In this document: one piece after another, positions 11,932 through 22,479 of the stretch
How the letters are laid out: the number at the start of each line of letters is the position of its first letter
How positions within the stretch are numbered: the first letter of the stretch is position 1
NCBI GenBank assembly: GCA_030949565.1
Contig: JAUZSK010000036.1
Span: forward strand, 31,333 to 95,332
Direction: 5' to 3'
DNA length: 64,000 nt
Origin: Enterobacterales bacterium
GTDB lineage: Bacteria > Pseudomonadota > Gammaproteobacteria > Enterobacterales > Kangiellaceae
Made by a program: the position numbers and the translations under genes
Notes under the pieces: model-generated
What the model was told of the DNA's origin: nothing
Databases searched by the model: none
Seen by the model: only the letters and a program-made list of their open reading frames with translations

Positions 11932-13764
11932 ATGTCAACACAACAAGAAGATAAATCTTCAAAAGAACCCACGTTTAGTGATCTTGCTTTACCGGAAGAG
12001 CTGAATAGAATATTAAGTGAGGTCGGATATGAAAAACCGTCTCCGATCCAGGCTGAGGCTATTCCGGTATTACTCGCGGGCAAGGATATTATTGGCCAAG
12101 CGCAAACCGGCACGGGTAAAACGGCTGCTTTTGCATTGCCTTTATTAGCCAAAATAGATATTAAGTTAAAGCAACCTCAAGCTTTGGTTCTAGCGCCGAC
12201 TAGGGAGTTAGCCATTCAAGTGGCAGAGGCGATAAATACATATGCCAAATACCTTAAAGGACTGCAGGTTGTTCCTATCTATGGCGGTCAGTCTTTTCCT
12301 ATTCAGCTAAAGCAATTAGCTCGAGGCCCACAAGTGATAGTCGGTACACCAGGACGAGTGATGGATCATATGCGTAAAGGTAAAATCAAATGGGATGCAA
12401 TGCATACTTTGGTTTTGGATGAAGCAGATGAAATGCTACGTATGGGATTTTTAGAGGATGTTGAGTGGGTGTTAGAACAAACCCCTAGTAACCGACAGAT
12501 CGCATTGTTTTCAGCGACTATGCCAAAAGAAGTAAAGCGAGTTGCAGAGCGATTTTTGAATAAACCGAGAGAAATAAGAATAAAAACTAAAACTGCTACG
12601 GCAAGTACCATTGACCAATCTTATTTAACTGTGTCTCACCATAATAAAATTGATGCCTTGACTCGAATTTTAGAAGTGGAAGAAACGGATGCGATGATAA
12701 TTTTTGCTAGAACCAAAAATGCCACAACTGAGCTGGCTGATCGATTATCCGCAAGAGGTTTTGCAGCCGCAGCAATCAATGGCGATATGGCCCAAGCGGC
12801 AAGAGAAAAAACTATTGAGCAGTTAAAAAATGGGCGTTTAGATATTCTGGTAGCGACGGATGTGGCGGCTAGAGGGCTGGATGTAACCCGAATTTCACAC
12901 GTTATTAATTATGATATTACTCAGGATGTTGAATCCTATGTCCACAGAATTGGACGAACCGGTCGAGCAGGCCGTGAAGGCAAAGCGATTTTATTTGTAA
13001 CGCCTAGAGAAAAGCGTATGCTTTACTTGATTGAAAAAACCACAGGTAAAAAAATAAACAGAATTGCTTTACCATCAACCGATCAAATTAATGACCAACG
13101 TGTTGAACGTTTTAAAGCTAAAATTACTGAAAAAATTAATTCTGCTGAATTAGCGCCTTATTTAGAAATTTTACAAAATTATCAGTTAGAAACAGATCAA
13201 ACGGGTATTCAGATTGCCGCTGCATTGGCCAGTCTTGCACATGAAAAAAGCCCTCTATTAGTAGAGGATATGCCTTCACCGAAAGCCGCGCGCAAAGAAA
13301 GGCCGCAAACAGATTATGGTCGTTCTAGTGAGCGCAAACCGCGACGAAACAATAAATCCGGAGAAAGCCGAAGTGGTAAAGATTTTAGTCGAGATGCTGA
13401 TAGGTTAGCGGAATACCCCGATATAGAAATGCGTCGCTATGTAATGATGGTTGGCTTTAATGCAGGCATTAAACCAGGTAATGTGGTGGGAGCTATCGCT
13501 AACGAAATAGATATTGAAAGCCAGTACATCGGTCATATAAAAATTTACGATGATTTTTCTACGGTTGATCTACCTGGTAAATTACCCAAGTCTTCTTTAT
13601 CTCATTTAAAAAAGGTAAGGCTTTGCGGTAAACCAATGAATCTTACTAAAGCAGATGATTTTAATTTTGGAAAACTAAAATCGGCGGGTGATAATCATCA
13701 AGATCGCAAAGAGCATTCCGCTGGAAAAAAATATAATAAAAAGCCTCGGCGCTCTAAAAATTAA
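11932..13764 (+). CDS. deaD: ATP-dependent DEAD-box RNA helicase, DeaD/CsdA type
   Basis: The 610-residue protein has all DEAD-box motifs in order: the Q motif (SPIQAEAIPVLL), motif I AQTGTGKTAA, PTRELA, TPGRV, motif II LDEADEML, motif III SATMP, ARGLDV and motif VI HRIGRTGRAGR. The C-terminal third holds the CsdA-type RNA-binding domain (RRYVMMVGFNAGIKPGNVVGAI) followed by a basic tail rich in K and R. CsdA homologues remodel ribosomal RNA and structured mRNA, especially in the cold. It is a single gene with its own upstream palindrome and downstream terminator. Confidence 0.92.
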   Translation: MSTQQEDKSSKEPTFSDLALPEELNRILSEVGYEKPSPIQAEAIPVLLAGKDIIGQAQTGTGKTAAFALPLLAKIDIKLKQPQALVLAPTRELAIQVAEAINTYAKYLKGLQVVPIYGGQSFPIQLKQLARGPQVIVGTPGRVMDHMRKGKIKWDAMHTLVLDEADEMLRMGFLEDVEWVLEQTPSNRQIALFSATMPKEVKRVAERFLNKPREIRIKTKTATASTIDQSYLTVSHHNKIDALTRILEVEETDAMIIFARTKNATTELADRLSARGFAAAAINGDMAQAAREKTIEQLKNGRLDILVATDVAARGLDVTRISHVINYDITQDVESYVHRIGRTGRAGREGKAILFVTPREKRMLYLIEKTTGKKINRIALPSTDQINDQRVERFKAKITEKINSAELAPYLEILQNYQLETDQTGIQIAAALASLAHEKSPLLVEDMPSPKAARKERPQTDYGRSSERKPRRNNKSGESRSGKDFSRDADRLAEYPDIEMRRYVMMVGFNAGIKPGNVVGAIANEIDIESQYIGHIKIYDDFSTVDLPGKLPKSSLSHLKKVRLCGKPMNLTKADDFNFGKLKSAGDNHQDRKEHSAGKKYNKKPRRSKN

Positions 13765-13782
13765 TATACTTTAGAACCAATA

Positions 13783-13814
13783 AAAAATGGGCTATTTAAA
13801 GGCCCATTTTTTTT
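13783..13814 (+). terminator. Rho-independent terminator after deaD
   Basis: AATGGGC and GCCCATT arms flank a short A/T-rich loop and run into eight T residues; the A run on the left makes it usable by the convergent peptidase gene too. Confidence 0.8.
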
Positions 13815-13901
13815 GCCTAAATTTGGAGGCGTTAGTCTTTTTTATATCAAAAAGAAACAGCTCTATTGACCGAATTGTTTCCAATTTCCGTTGAATACTG
13901 G

Positions 13902-15984
13902 CTACCAGATTTTCACTCTTTCTTCTGGCGCTCGATACATCTTGTCTTCTTGTTTAACTTGATAGGCCTTCATAAATTCCGGCATATTCATTAGTGTACC
14001 ATTGCCACGGTAAGGTGCTGGAGAATGAGGGTCGGTTGCCAGTCGACTGCGGAGTGCTTCCTCTCTAAATTTATAAGCCCAGACCTGTGCCCAGCCCATA
14101 AAGAAACGCTCTTCACCACTAAAACCATCAATAACCGGTGAAGGTTTACCTCTTTGAGACAATTCAAACGCTCTGTGAGCGATAGTTAGTCCGCCCAAGT
14201 CTCCTATATTTTCTCCAAGAGTCATTTCTCCATCGATCTGTTCGCCGGGTAGTGGCTCAAATTTTGAGTATTGATCAGCGAGTTGTTTAGTGCGAAGTTT
14301 AAATTCCTTTAAATCTTTTTCTGTCCACCAGTTTCTAAGAACACCATCACCATCCGATTTAGCCCCTTGGTCATCAAAACCATGGCCCATTTCGTGACCT
14401 ATAACGCCACCAATAGCTCCATAGTTTACCGCATCATCGGCATTCATATCAAAGAAAGGTGGTTGTAATATTGCGGCAGGAAATACTATTTCATTCATAC
14501 TTGAATTATAGTAAGCATTGACTGTTTGTGGAGACATCCCCCATTCCGTTCTATCGATAGGTTTACCTAGTTTATTTATTTCTTTTTGATGACGGAATAT
14601 TGAAGCACGTTTAAAATTACCGGCTAAATCATCCGCTTTAATTTCTAAAGCCGAGTAGTCACGCCATTTATCGGGATAACCAATTTTAGGTGTAAACTTG
14701 GCAAGCTTGTCTAAGGCTTGAGTTTTCGTTTCATCACTCATCCAATCAAGATTGATGATTGCATCCTTGTAGGCTGCGCGTAAATTTTCTACCAGTGTCA
14801 CCATTTTAGCCTTGGCTTCAGGGGTAAAATGTTTTTTGACATAGATCTTGCCAACGACTTCACCCGCACCGCCGGACTGCACTATCGGCATTTCGCGTCC
14901 ATGCGTGCTATCAGCTGGCTTAGGGCGTACCATGAAGCTTGGTAGAATAAAAATCAAAGTGAGCTTGTTCAAAATCACCGCTCAAAATACCTGAGGCTGA
15001 ATTAATTAAGGTCCACTTGAAATATGTCTGCCAAGTATCCAATGATGTTTTGGCAAATAAATTAGAGAAGGCAGCAAAATAACTTTTCTCACGAATAATT
15101 GTTTTCGTTTGGTTGCCGATGCCAGCACGGTTAAAATAAAGCTTCCAATTGAAATTAGGCATCATACTTGATAGCTGTTCAAGGGTTAGTTTGTTATAGG
15201 TTTTGTTGCGATCACGACGGTCTTTTCTATCCCAATGTAGATCAGCGACTTGAGTTTCAAAAGACATAATTTGGTCAGCTTTTTGCGCACTATTTGCAAT
15301 GCCAGCAAGCGATAACATTTTTTCAATATGCGCGACATAGTCTTGACGCAAATGCTCAGATTTTTTGTCTTGTTTGAAGTAATATTTTTTGTCCGGTAGA
15401 CCAAGTCCCGATTGGGTGAAGAAAGTAATATACTCGGTTGGATTTTTTGAATCGTTATTTACCCAAAATCCAAAGGGAGCATCAGAACCTATCATTTGGC
15501 TTTCGGCGAAATATCCAGCGACATCATCTAGAGTAGCTAGCGCATCTATTTTTTTAAATTCTGCAACCAGTGGTGATTTGCCTAACTGGTTTAATTTTTC
15601 TGTGTTCATAAAGCTACGATAAAGATCGCCGACTTTTTGTGCATCCGAGCCGGGCTCGACATTTTTTAGCTTCGAGGTTTCTTCAATAATGGCTTTAACG
15701 TCACTGCGAGACTTTTCTCGTAAAGCGGTAAATGCACCATAGGTTGACTTATCTTCTGGTATTTCGGTTTTATCTAACCAGTTGCCATTGACGTATCGAT
15801 AAAAGTCATCCTGAGGCCGTATGCTATGGTCAATATTATCTAAATAGATACCTGATGACTTGGAGCTAATTGGGGTTGACTTAGAGCTGGTATCTTTTGG
15901 ATCGCTACAAGCACTAATAAAAGCAACGCTTAAAGCACCAATCATGAAGGATTTGGTTAAGTGTTTTATGGATTGATATTTCAC
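13902..15984 (-). CDS. M13-family zinc metallopeptidase lipoprotein (PepO/neprilysin-like), one frame break
   Basis: M13 peptidases cleave small peptides outside the cytoplasm. The precursor starts MKYQSIKHLTKSFMIGALSV and has a lipobox (ISAC) at about residue 26, predicting a lipoprotein. The N-terminal domain includes IRPQDDFYRYVNGNWL, the M13 N-terminal signature. The catalytic domain carries GHEMGHGFDDQGA (HExxH zinc ligands) and GENIGDLGG (third ligand glutamate). The reading frame is broken near 14928, where CCC instead of CC shifts STKLHGTP out of frame from KPADSTHGRE. The corrected protein has about 693 residues, normal for the family. It is a monocistronic gene convergent with deaD. 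Confidence 0.9.
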
Positions 15985-16255
15985 AGAGGTCTCCCTTATA
16001 TCTAGTAATTATTTTAATTTGCGGCTCAAAATGGTCAGAATTCGGTTTCTAAAACCATGAAAGTGGTCAAGAATCTAATTTTGCACGCATCAAACCATAT
16101 TTATTCCTGCAAATGCAAGGATAGTGAGGTTAAAATCGTTACTGAATATGAACAAATCAACTATTTAAACTAGAATGAGAGATAGAAGCCATTTTACCGG
16201 ATGGTTTTCTGACGATTATTTCAAAAATTAAGCTACATAGAGATTTAGAAGCCTT

Positions 16256-16692
16256 ATGACTGATACAGTGAAAACCTACGAATCAATAGATGCTGGATTA
16301 CTACTAGCATTACCTAATCCATCGAAATCCGCCTATGAGATCAAGATAAAATTCCGGAGTTTACTTTCCTTGGTGTGGGTGGTCAGCCTGATTTTGCCCA
16401 AATATTTCTAACTTTTTACCCAGGTAAGAAAATAATTGAGCTAAAGGCGTTAAAGCTTTATGTGTATCAGTTGCGAGATATCATCGTCTCTTACGAGCGG
16501 CTAATCAACATAATCTACGATCATTTAATGGAAACCTTTGACGCTGATCGACTAAGAATCGTGATGCATTGTAATCCTCGTGGCGGTATTAGTTCGCATC
16601 TGACCATCGATTCTGACTGGAAAAGCCGTGGCGGCGAAGAAAAATACAAAGATTGGGTGGGTACTTCCGAAGAGTGGATACGACCTAATTAA
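16256..16692 (+). CDS. QueF-like protein (preQ1 synthase family) lacking the usual catalytic cysteine, one frame break
   Basis: QueF reduces preQ0 to preQ1 with NADPH. From ATG 16256 the first frame gives LPNPSKSAYEIKIK; adding one A near 16352 joins it to IPEFTFLGVGGQPDFAQIFLTFYPGKK. GGQPDF, ELKALKLYVYQ, SYERLINIIYDHL and NPRGGIS match the QueF fold. Corrected length is 145 residues, similar to the short (B. subtilis) class. Where that class has the nucleophile in FTSLCPKTGQPDF, this protein reads FTFLGVGGQPDF: no cysteine, and one residue fewer. The neighbouring aspartate of QPDF is kept. Family membership is clear; enzymatic activity as a nitrile reductase is doubtful. Confidence 0.75.
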
Positions 16693-16708
16693 TCGAGGGT
16701 TTAGTAGG

Positions 16709-17194
16709 TTACTCTGGATGACCAATCGGTATGATCTTAGCCCGACTTTCTATTTTCTTAAAAATGCTAGTGACTGAGGGTTGTGCTGCGATATCGATGG
16801 TCATACCATAGTATTCAAGATCTGAATCACTAAACAGTTTATTTATTCTTTCTGATTTATGTAGAGAAATCAGAATAAAACGAATTAATTGATTTTCTTC
16901 AAGCTGCGCAATGAGAGCCTCGTAATCAGCCTGGTTTACGTCCTTTATCTTTTTGAAGTGCCCAGTAAGTTTAGGCTCCAAGCCAAATACAACGTCTAAT
17001 TGTTGCATGCAATAACCCGCTTTGTCAAAAATAGGTTCTGCTTGATTAAGGGTAATGATAATTGATTTTATTTTTTCGGAACTAAGGTCATTAAGACGAC
17101 TAAAAGGCGACTGATCGCCCCGGTCTGACTCCCTTTGCTTAGCAGCAGAACCGTGTTTTTTTTGTTTTTCGAAAAATCGACCAAGCATCTTCAA
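16709..17194 (-). CDS. Hypothetical soluble protein
   Basis: I do not recognise this 161-residue protein. It has no signal peptide or membrane segment. The N-terminus is basic (MKMLGRFFEKQKKHGSAAKQRESDRG) and the rest is rich in helix-forming charged residues, with LNQAEPIFDKAGYCMQQLDVVFGLEP and LIRFILISLHKSERINKLF. It is convergent with the QueF-like gene, with only 16 bases between the stop codons. Function unknown. Confidence 0.55.
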   Translation of the reverse strand: MKMLGRFFEKQKKHGSAAKQRESDRGDQSPFSRLNDLSSEKIKSIIITLNQAEPIFDKAGYCMQQLDVVFGLEPKLTGHFKKIKDVNQADYEALIAQLEENQLIRFILISLHKSERINKLFSDSDLEYYGMTIDIAAQPSVTSIFKKIESRAKIIPIGHPE

Positions 17195-17419
17195 TTAAGG
17201 CTTCTATTAGCATAAGTGAGTGAGCTTACTTTAACACGCCCGTCTTTGGAACTCCAATTATCTTAAATTGAGATTTAAAATACTTACTTGAATGTAAATA
17301 TTACCGGTTTTTCTACTATTCCAATCTGGTAGACTCAGTGGGCTATGTGGCTTTATTTTGTGCTGCATCGCATTAACAATAAAACGGATAAACCTACAAA
17401 CAAAAACAGGATCATGACA

Positions 17420-20400
17420 ATGAAAAAAATAGTAACGACGATTGGTTTAGCCGCTCTCGTATCTATACCTGCTTTTGTAGGCGCCGCAGACAAGGTTGGT
17501 TTTAATAAAACCGTCACTCAATCTGCGCAAGTAAAGATCTCAAAACCTTTACGGGAGCTTGCAAAACCTCAGCCGGTATTAACTAAAGAGCGCAAATTTA
17601 AAATTATGGCATCAGGCGATCAAGTACCTGGTTACGGGATTGTTAAAGAAATCCCCAATCGCTTTCCTTACAAAAATCGTGTAATGAAGCAAGCAGAAGG
17701 TTTTGTTGATACCGCTGCTCAAACAAGTATGAAAAAACGCGCAAACGGCGTTTTAGCTCCCACTCTTGGCGTAAGCTTTGATGGTGTGGGTAATATTAAT
17801 GGTGTTGCTCCCCCGGATACAAACGGTGAAGTTGGACCAAACCATTATGTACAAACAGTCAATCTTTCGATGGCGGTGTGGGACAAGACGGGTAATCAGT
17901 TGATGGCACCGACCAATACCAATGTTTTATGGACTGGTTTTGGTGGTATTTGTGAAAACCAAAATGATGGTGACCCTATCGTGCTTTATGATAGTGCTGC
18001 TGATCGTTGGTTAATCAGTCAGTTTGCCTTAAATGGGACTGACAATCACCAATGTATCGCTATTTCGACCACCGCTGACCCAACTGGATCTTACTTCCTT
18101 TATGACTTCCTATACGGTGCCTTAATGAATGATTACCCTCATTTTGGTATTTGGACCGATGGTTATTACATGGGTGCCAACCAGTTCGATTCAACCAACG
18201 GTTTTTCTTTTGAAGGCGGCGGTGTGGTTGCTTATGAAAGAGACAAAATGTTAATTGGTGCGGTTGCACAGCAGGTTAAATTTGACATGAATGGCTCGAC
18301 GCCAACAGTGTTTACTGCGATGCCACTTGATATGGACGGTCTATTGCCTCCACCAGCGGGTGCAAACGAGTACTTTATCTGGTCAAGTTTAGATTCTCTG
18401 GATAATTTGCAAGTTTGGGAATTCGCCGTTGACTGGGCTAACCCTGGTGCTTCTACTTTTACCCAGGTTACTAGCATTCCTGTGACGCCTTATTCTAGTG
18501 CGCCGTCTATTACTCAACCAAATGGTAGCTCATTAGATTCTTTAAGTATTCGTTCTATGTTTAGAGCGGCTTATCGAAATCTTGATGGTCAAGGCAAAAT
18601 TGTTTTTACTCACAATATTGCAGCACCTGCTGGTCAAGGCCAAACAGCGTTACGTTGGTATGAAATCGACGTCGACCAAAACGCTGGAACGGCTACTTTA
18701 GCTCAAGAAAGCACTTTTGCTCCCGATCAGACTTCTCGTTGGATGGGTTCTGGCGCAATGGATGTTAATGGAAACATTGCTTTTGGTTATAGTATGGCGA
18801 GTTCCACTATGGAACCTTCTATCGGTGCTGCGACACGTTTAGTAACCGATCCTGCCAATACTTTAACTGACGAAGTTATGTTAAAAGCAGGTGAAGGCTC
18901 TCAATCAGGTACTAGCCGTTGGGGTGATTACTCTAATTTGAGTATCGATCCAGTGGATGATTGTACTTTTTGGTTCACAACTGAATACTATAAATTAGCC
19001 GATAGCGGAAGTATTGCATGGTCAACTCATGTGTCTAGCTTTAAGATCCCAACTTGTGTTGCTGGTCCTCGAGGTGAAATTGCTGGTACGGTTACAGATG
19101 CTGTGAGCGGTGATCCTATCCCTTATGCGACAGTAACAGCGGGTATCGGATCAACTCGTACCGATGCAAATGGTAACTATTTAATTACATTACCGGTTGG
19201 CAATCATGATGTATCCGCTACTAAATATGGTTGGGTTTCTAACACACCTATTACAGTAGCAGTGCTTGAAGATCAAACCGTTACTGGTGATGTTGCACTT
19301 AATGGTGCAGTACCTGTAGTTGTTTCTGGTCATGTTGACGATGCTGGCGGTTCCGGTTTATCGCTTTATGCTAAAGTGAGTGTTAGCGTGCCTGGCGATA
19401 CCATCGTTACCTATACCAATCCTGAAACTGGCAACTATACTGTTAACCTTTTTGAAGGAACAACAGTCAGTTTGACAGCCAGTGAGATGGGTGTTGGCGG
19501 ATTCTTAGATCAGACAATCAGCTTATTACCATCCAATGGTGCGCCCTTGCAACCACAAGGTGGCGTTGATTTCTCTCTAGCACCAAACTCAAACTGTACA
19601 GCTCCTGGTTATGCTTTTGTTGACCCAGCATTTTATGAAGGGTTTGATGTATTTCCAGCCACTGGATGGACCGTTGTTGATGCTTCTGGTGTAGGAGCGC
19701 TGTGGGATTCTTATCTCGCAAATGGTCGTGCTATTGCTGGTGTACAACCGGATGCCGCTATGGCAGATTCCGATGCCGCAGGTCCTGGTAGTAGCACAGA
19801 TACCTCTCTAGTTTCACCGGTTATCACTGTCGCTAGCTTAAGTACTTTTGTACTTGAATTTGATGGCTACTTTAGACCTCTTGGCGCGAGTCGCGTTGAT
19901 GTTGACGTTAGTTCAGATGGCGGCGCTTGGGTTAATGTTGGAAATATCGCAGGTGTTCGTTCTTTGGACCCCTATGCGATTGATTTAACACCTCAAATTG
20001 GCGCAGCTACTAGCTTCCAAGTCAGATTCCGCTTCACCGCTGGATGGGATTGGTACACGGTTGTTGATAATGTTCGATTTGGTAATCGTGGTTGTGCACC
20101 TGCCGTTGCTGGAGACTTAGTTTCTGGTTATGTGGTTGATACTAACAACGGTAATTCATTAACGGGCGCAACGGTATCATTGGATGGTATGTGGGCGACA
20201 ACTACTGTATCTACTCCAATGGATATGGCACTTAACGATGGTTTCTTCCAAGTGTTTGTTCCTGCAACTACGGCATTAATTGAAGTGGCTGAAGTGAACT
20301 ACGTAACGGCAACACCTACTGTGGCAGATATTACTCTAGCAACACCTATTAGTTTAGATGCTGGTATGATTGATGTAGCACCAGGCTCATTGTCTGCTAG

Positions 20401-21967
20401 TATGACTGCTGGTCGTGCTTCAGCTGATTCGCTCACCGTTAGCAATAATGGTTCTGCAGCGGCTGATTTTGCTTCATTCTTTATCAATGGAAACCCAAAT
20501 AAAGTGATAAATGGACCTTTTGATCCAGCTATCCGTCATATGGGACCAAAAGATTTAAATGATATGAGTGCTGCTAAAATCCGTCACTTCCCTGAAGTGA
20601 TTGTTGATGCTCTTGCTCCTGGTGAAATTGTTGGATTCTTCCCAACAAACCTAGCCTTTGGTTGGGGTGTCTCTCGAGACCGTGTCACTGGTGAGTTCTG
20701 GGTAGGCGATTTAGTCTTAGGTGGTGCAGCGGCTGATTTGACTTGGCGTTATGATGCAGGTGGTAATTTAACTGCAGATAGCATCGATTCTAACTTCGGT
20801 GGTGTATTCCATGCGGATTCTACCTTCAATCAACGGACTGGAATGTTATGGTCAGTTAATGTTGGTGGTGATAACTGTATCCATGAAATGGATACCTCTA
20901 CTTTAACCCAAACAGGTAACACTATCTGTCCAGCGTTTAGTAGTTCGCAACGTGGTCTAGCTTATGACCCGATCACCGATACTTTCTATTCGGGTTCTTG
21001 GAATGACGGTACTATTCATCAGTTTACCACTGATGGCGTTATCATTCGTTCTGTGAACGTGGGTCTTCCGATTGCTGGTTTAGCCTTTAACTCAGGTACT
21101 AACCACTTGTTTATCAGTGCTAATGGCAGCAGTGGCGCAGGCGATTTTGACATTATTGTGGTCAATGCCGCATCACCTACTTTAGTTAAAGTGGGTGGCT
21201 ATGATATTACACTTGATGTCGATGGTGACGGAGTTGGGGATGATGTTATTTCTGACAATGGACAAGCCGGTTTAGATATTGACTGTAACGGTAACCTTTG
21301 GATCACTGAGCAGAATCAACAGTTTGTCGTTGGTTTCCAATCAGGTGAAACAGGTGCTTGTGAGTGGAATAACGTGCCTTGGTTATCAACTGATATCCGC
21401 AGTGGAACTTTAGCTGCCGGTGATTCTACCCAGGTTAATGTTAGTTTTGACTCTGCCGGTATGATGGCTGGTACTTATGATGCGAGTATTGTTTATGCGA
21501 ACAACACACCTTACGGTGAAACGGTTGTTCCTGTTAGCATGACTCTATCTGAGCCACAATACGGTGCACCGCAGTTTGCCGTTTCTTCTGTTGCAGTTTT
21601 CGAGCAGGATACCGCTGTGATTACTGTCAATCGAGTCGGTGGTTCAGACTATCCAATCAGTGTTGACTATTCAACCGCTGATGGATCGGCTAGCACTTTA
21701 AGCTATAACTCAACCTCGGGTACGTTAAATTGGGATGATTTTGATGCAAGTCCAAAGACTTTCACTATCTCCACACTTAACGTGAATGAGACTTCGGCAT
21801 TTGTTGTGTCGCTTTCTAATCCTCAAGGTGGAGCCGCAATGGGCAGTCGAAGCGTTATGACTGTTACTGTTAAGAAACGACCAGAAGGTGGTTCTTTCGG
21901 TATTCCATTGTTAATGTTGTTTGCTATGGCTGGACTTCTTCGTCGAAGAAAAGTTAAAGCTAAATAG
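17420..21967 (+). CDS. Very large exported multidomain protein with a GlyGly-CTERM-like sorting tail
   Basis: From ATG 17420 (AGGA eight bases upstream) the protein is about 1,515 residues; an earlier in-frame ATG at 17345 would place 25 unlikely residues before the signal peptide (MKKIVTTIGLAALVSIPAFVGA). A short linker holds ISKPL and PNRFPYKN. Residues 100-545 form an unassigned domain starting FDGVGNINGVAPPDTNGEVG. Carboxypeptidase-regulatory-like beta domains follow near 552, 633 and 900, a jelly-roll-like segment near 740, a propeller-like region near 1080 and a Calx-beta-like repeat near 1395. The tail GGSFGIPLLMLFAMAGLLRRRK is a glycine, hydrophobic, basic sorting signal of the rhombosortase/type II secretion kind. 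A surface or secreted role is inferred; no catalytic motif is recognised. Confidence 0.8.
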   Translation: MKKIVTTIGLAALVSIPAFVGAADKVGFNKTVTQSAQVKISKPLRELAKPQPVLTKERKFKIMASGDQVPGYGIVKEIPNRFPYKNRVMKQAEGFVDTAAQTSMKKRANGVLAPTLGVSFDGVGNINGVAPPDTNGEVGPNHYVQTVNLSMAVWDKTGNQLMAPTNTNVLWTGFGGICENQNDGDPIVLYDSAADRWLISQFALNGTDNHQCIAISTTADPTGSYFLYDFLYGALMNDYPHFGIWTDGYYMGANQFDSTNGFSFEGGGVVAYERDKMLIGAVAQQVKFDMNGSTPTVFTAMPLDMDGLLPPPAGANEYFIWSSLDSLDNLQVWEFAVDWANPGASTFTQVTSIPVTPYSSAPSITQPNGSSLDSLSIRSMFRAAYRNLDGQGKIVFTHNIAAPAGQGQTALRWYEIDVDQNAGTATLAQESTFAPDQTSRWMGSGAMDVNGNIAFGYSMASSTMEPSIGAATRLVTDPANTLTDEVMLKAGEGSQSGTSRWGDYSNLSIDPVDDCTFWFTTEYYKLADSGSIAWSTHVSSFKIPTCVAGPRGEIAGTVTDAVSGDPIPYATVTAGIGSTRTDANGNYLITLPVGNHDVSATKYGWVSNTPITVAVLEDQTVTGDVALNGAVPVVVSGHVDDAGGSGLSLYAKVSVSVPGDTIVTYTNPETGNYTVNLFEGTTVSLTASEMGVGGFLDQTISLLPSNGAPLQPQGGVDFSLAPNSNCTAPGYAFVDPAFYEGFDVFPATGWTVVDASGVGALWDSYLANGRAIAGVQPDAAMADSDAAGPGSSTDTSLVSPVITVASLSTFVLEFDGYFRPLGASRVDVDVSSDGGAWVNVGNIAGVRSLDPYAIDLTPQIGAATSFQVRFRFTAGWDWYTVVDNVRFGNRGCAPAVAGDLVSGYVVDTNNGNSLTGATVSLDGMWATTTVSTPMDMALNDGFFQVFVPATTALIEVAEVNYVTATPTVADITLATPISLDAGMIDVAPGSLSASMTAGRASADSLTVSNNGSAAADFASFFINGNPNKVINGPFDPAIRHMGPKDLNDMSAAKIRHFPEVIVDALAPGEIVGFFPTNLAFGWGVSRDRVTGEFWVGDLVLGGAAADLTWRYDAGGNLTADSIDSNFGGVFHADSTFNQRTGMLWSVNVGGDNCIHEMDTSTLTQTGNTICPAFSSSQRGLAYDPITDTFYSGSWNDGTIHQFTTDGVIIRSVNVGLPIAGLAFNSGTNHLFISANGSSGAGDFDIIVVNAASPTLVKVGGYDITLDVDGDGVGDDVISDNGQAGLDIDCNGNLWITEQNQQFVVGFQSGETGACEWNNVPWLSTDIRSGTLAAGDSTQVNVSFDSAGMMAGTYDASIVYANNTPYGETVVPVSMTLSEPQYGAPQFAVSSVAVFEQDTAVITVNRVGGSDYPISVDYSTADGSASTLSYNSTSGTLNWDDFDASPKTFTISTLNVNETSAFVVSLSNPQGGAAMGSRSVMTVTVKKRPEGGSFGIPLLMLFAMAGLLRRRKVKAK

Positions 21968-21975
21968 TCGAACTA

Positions 21976-22046
21976 GTAGGAAGCATCGCTTCCTACGAAA
22001 CGATAAAATTAAAAAGCCAACAACTTAGGTTGTTGGCTTTTTTTTA
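21976..22046 (+). terminator. Hairpin plus strong rho-independent terminator
   Basis: GTAGGAAGC/GCTTCCTAC (21976-21996) is a perfect 9-bp hairpin. It is followed by AAAAAGCCAACAAC and GTTGTTGGCTTTTT arms with eight T residues, ending at about 22046. The second hairpin is a textbook terminator for the large gene upstream. Confidence 0.85.
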
Positions 22047-22122
22047 TTCAAATTGGGCTTCATTTAAGGTAAGCTCTTAGCTTTCTAGGATGCAAAAGGC
22101 TTTAGGAAGAGAGGGGACACTT

Positions 22123-22407
22123 ATGAAACAATTGCTTTGTTTAACCGTTATTATCGGGTTATTCAATGGGGATGTTATCTACGCCTGTGAAAATAAAGTG
22201 GAAACTAGTAAAAGCAATAAACAATCCCATAAAAATAATGCCAAAAATCCGATCGTTTCAAAATCAAAAGCAGGCTTATCAAAACCTTTAATAGATGCAG
22301 AAAAAGTCAAACCAGAAGATAAAAATCAACCAATTTATATCGTCCCCAATCAATTTCCCTTTAAAAATACCGAACAAGAAAAAGCCAAGCATAAAGACTG
22401 TTTATAG
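22123..22407 (+). CDS. Small exported protein sharing two motifs with the large upstream protein
   Basis: From ATG 22123 (after GAGGGG) the protein has 94 residues; the in-frame ATG at 22090 would add eleven residues before the signal peptide. The signal peptide is MKQLLCLTVIIGLFNGDVIYA, followed by a lysine/serine/asparagine-rich linker. The mature part contains SKPL and then PNQFPFKN, matching SKPL and PNRFPYKN just after the signal peptide of the large neighbouring protein with similar spacing. It ends KHKDCL. No domain is recognised. It has its own ribosome binding site after the terminator of the large gene. It may be a duplicated N-terminal remnant or a functional partner. Confidence 0.6.
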   Translation: MKQLLCLTVIIGLFNGDVIYACENKVETSKSNKQSHKNNAKNPIVSKSKAGLSKPLIDAEKVKPEDKNQPIYIVPNQFPFKNTEQEKAKHKDCL

Positions 22408-22479
22408 AAATCTTAACTGTGACTTCTCATCATAAACTTGTTAACATAGCGCCTTTGTAAATTCGTGTAGAAATAAACT

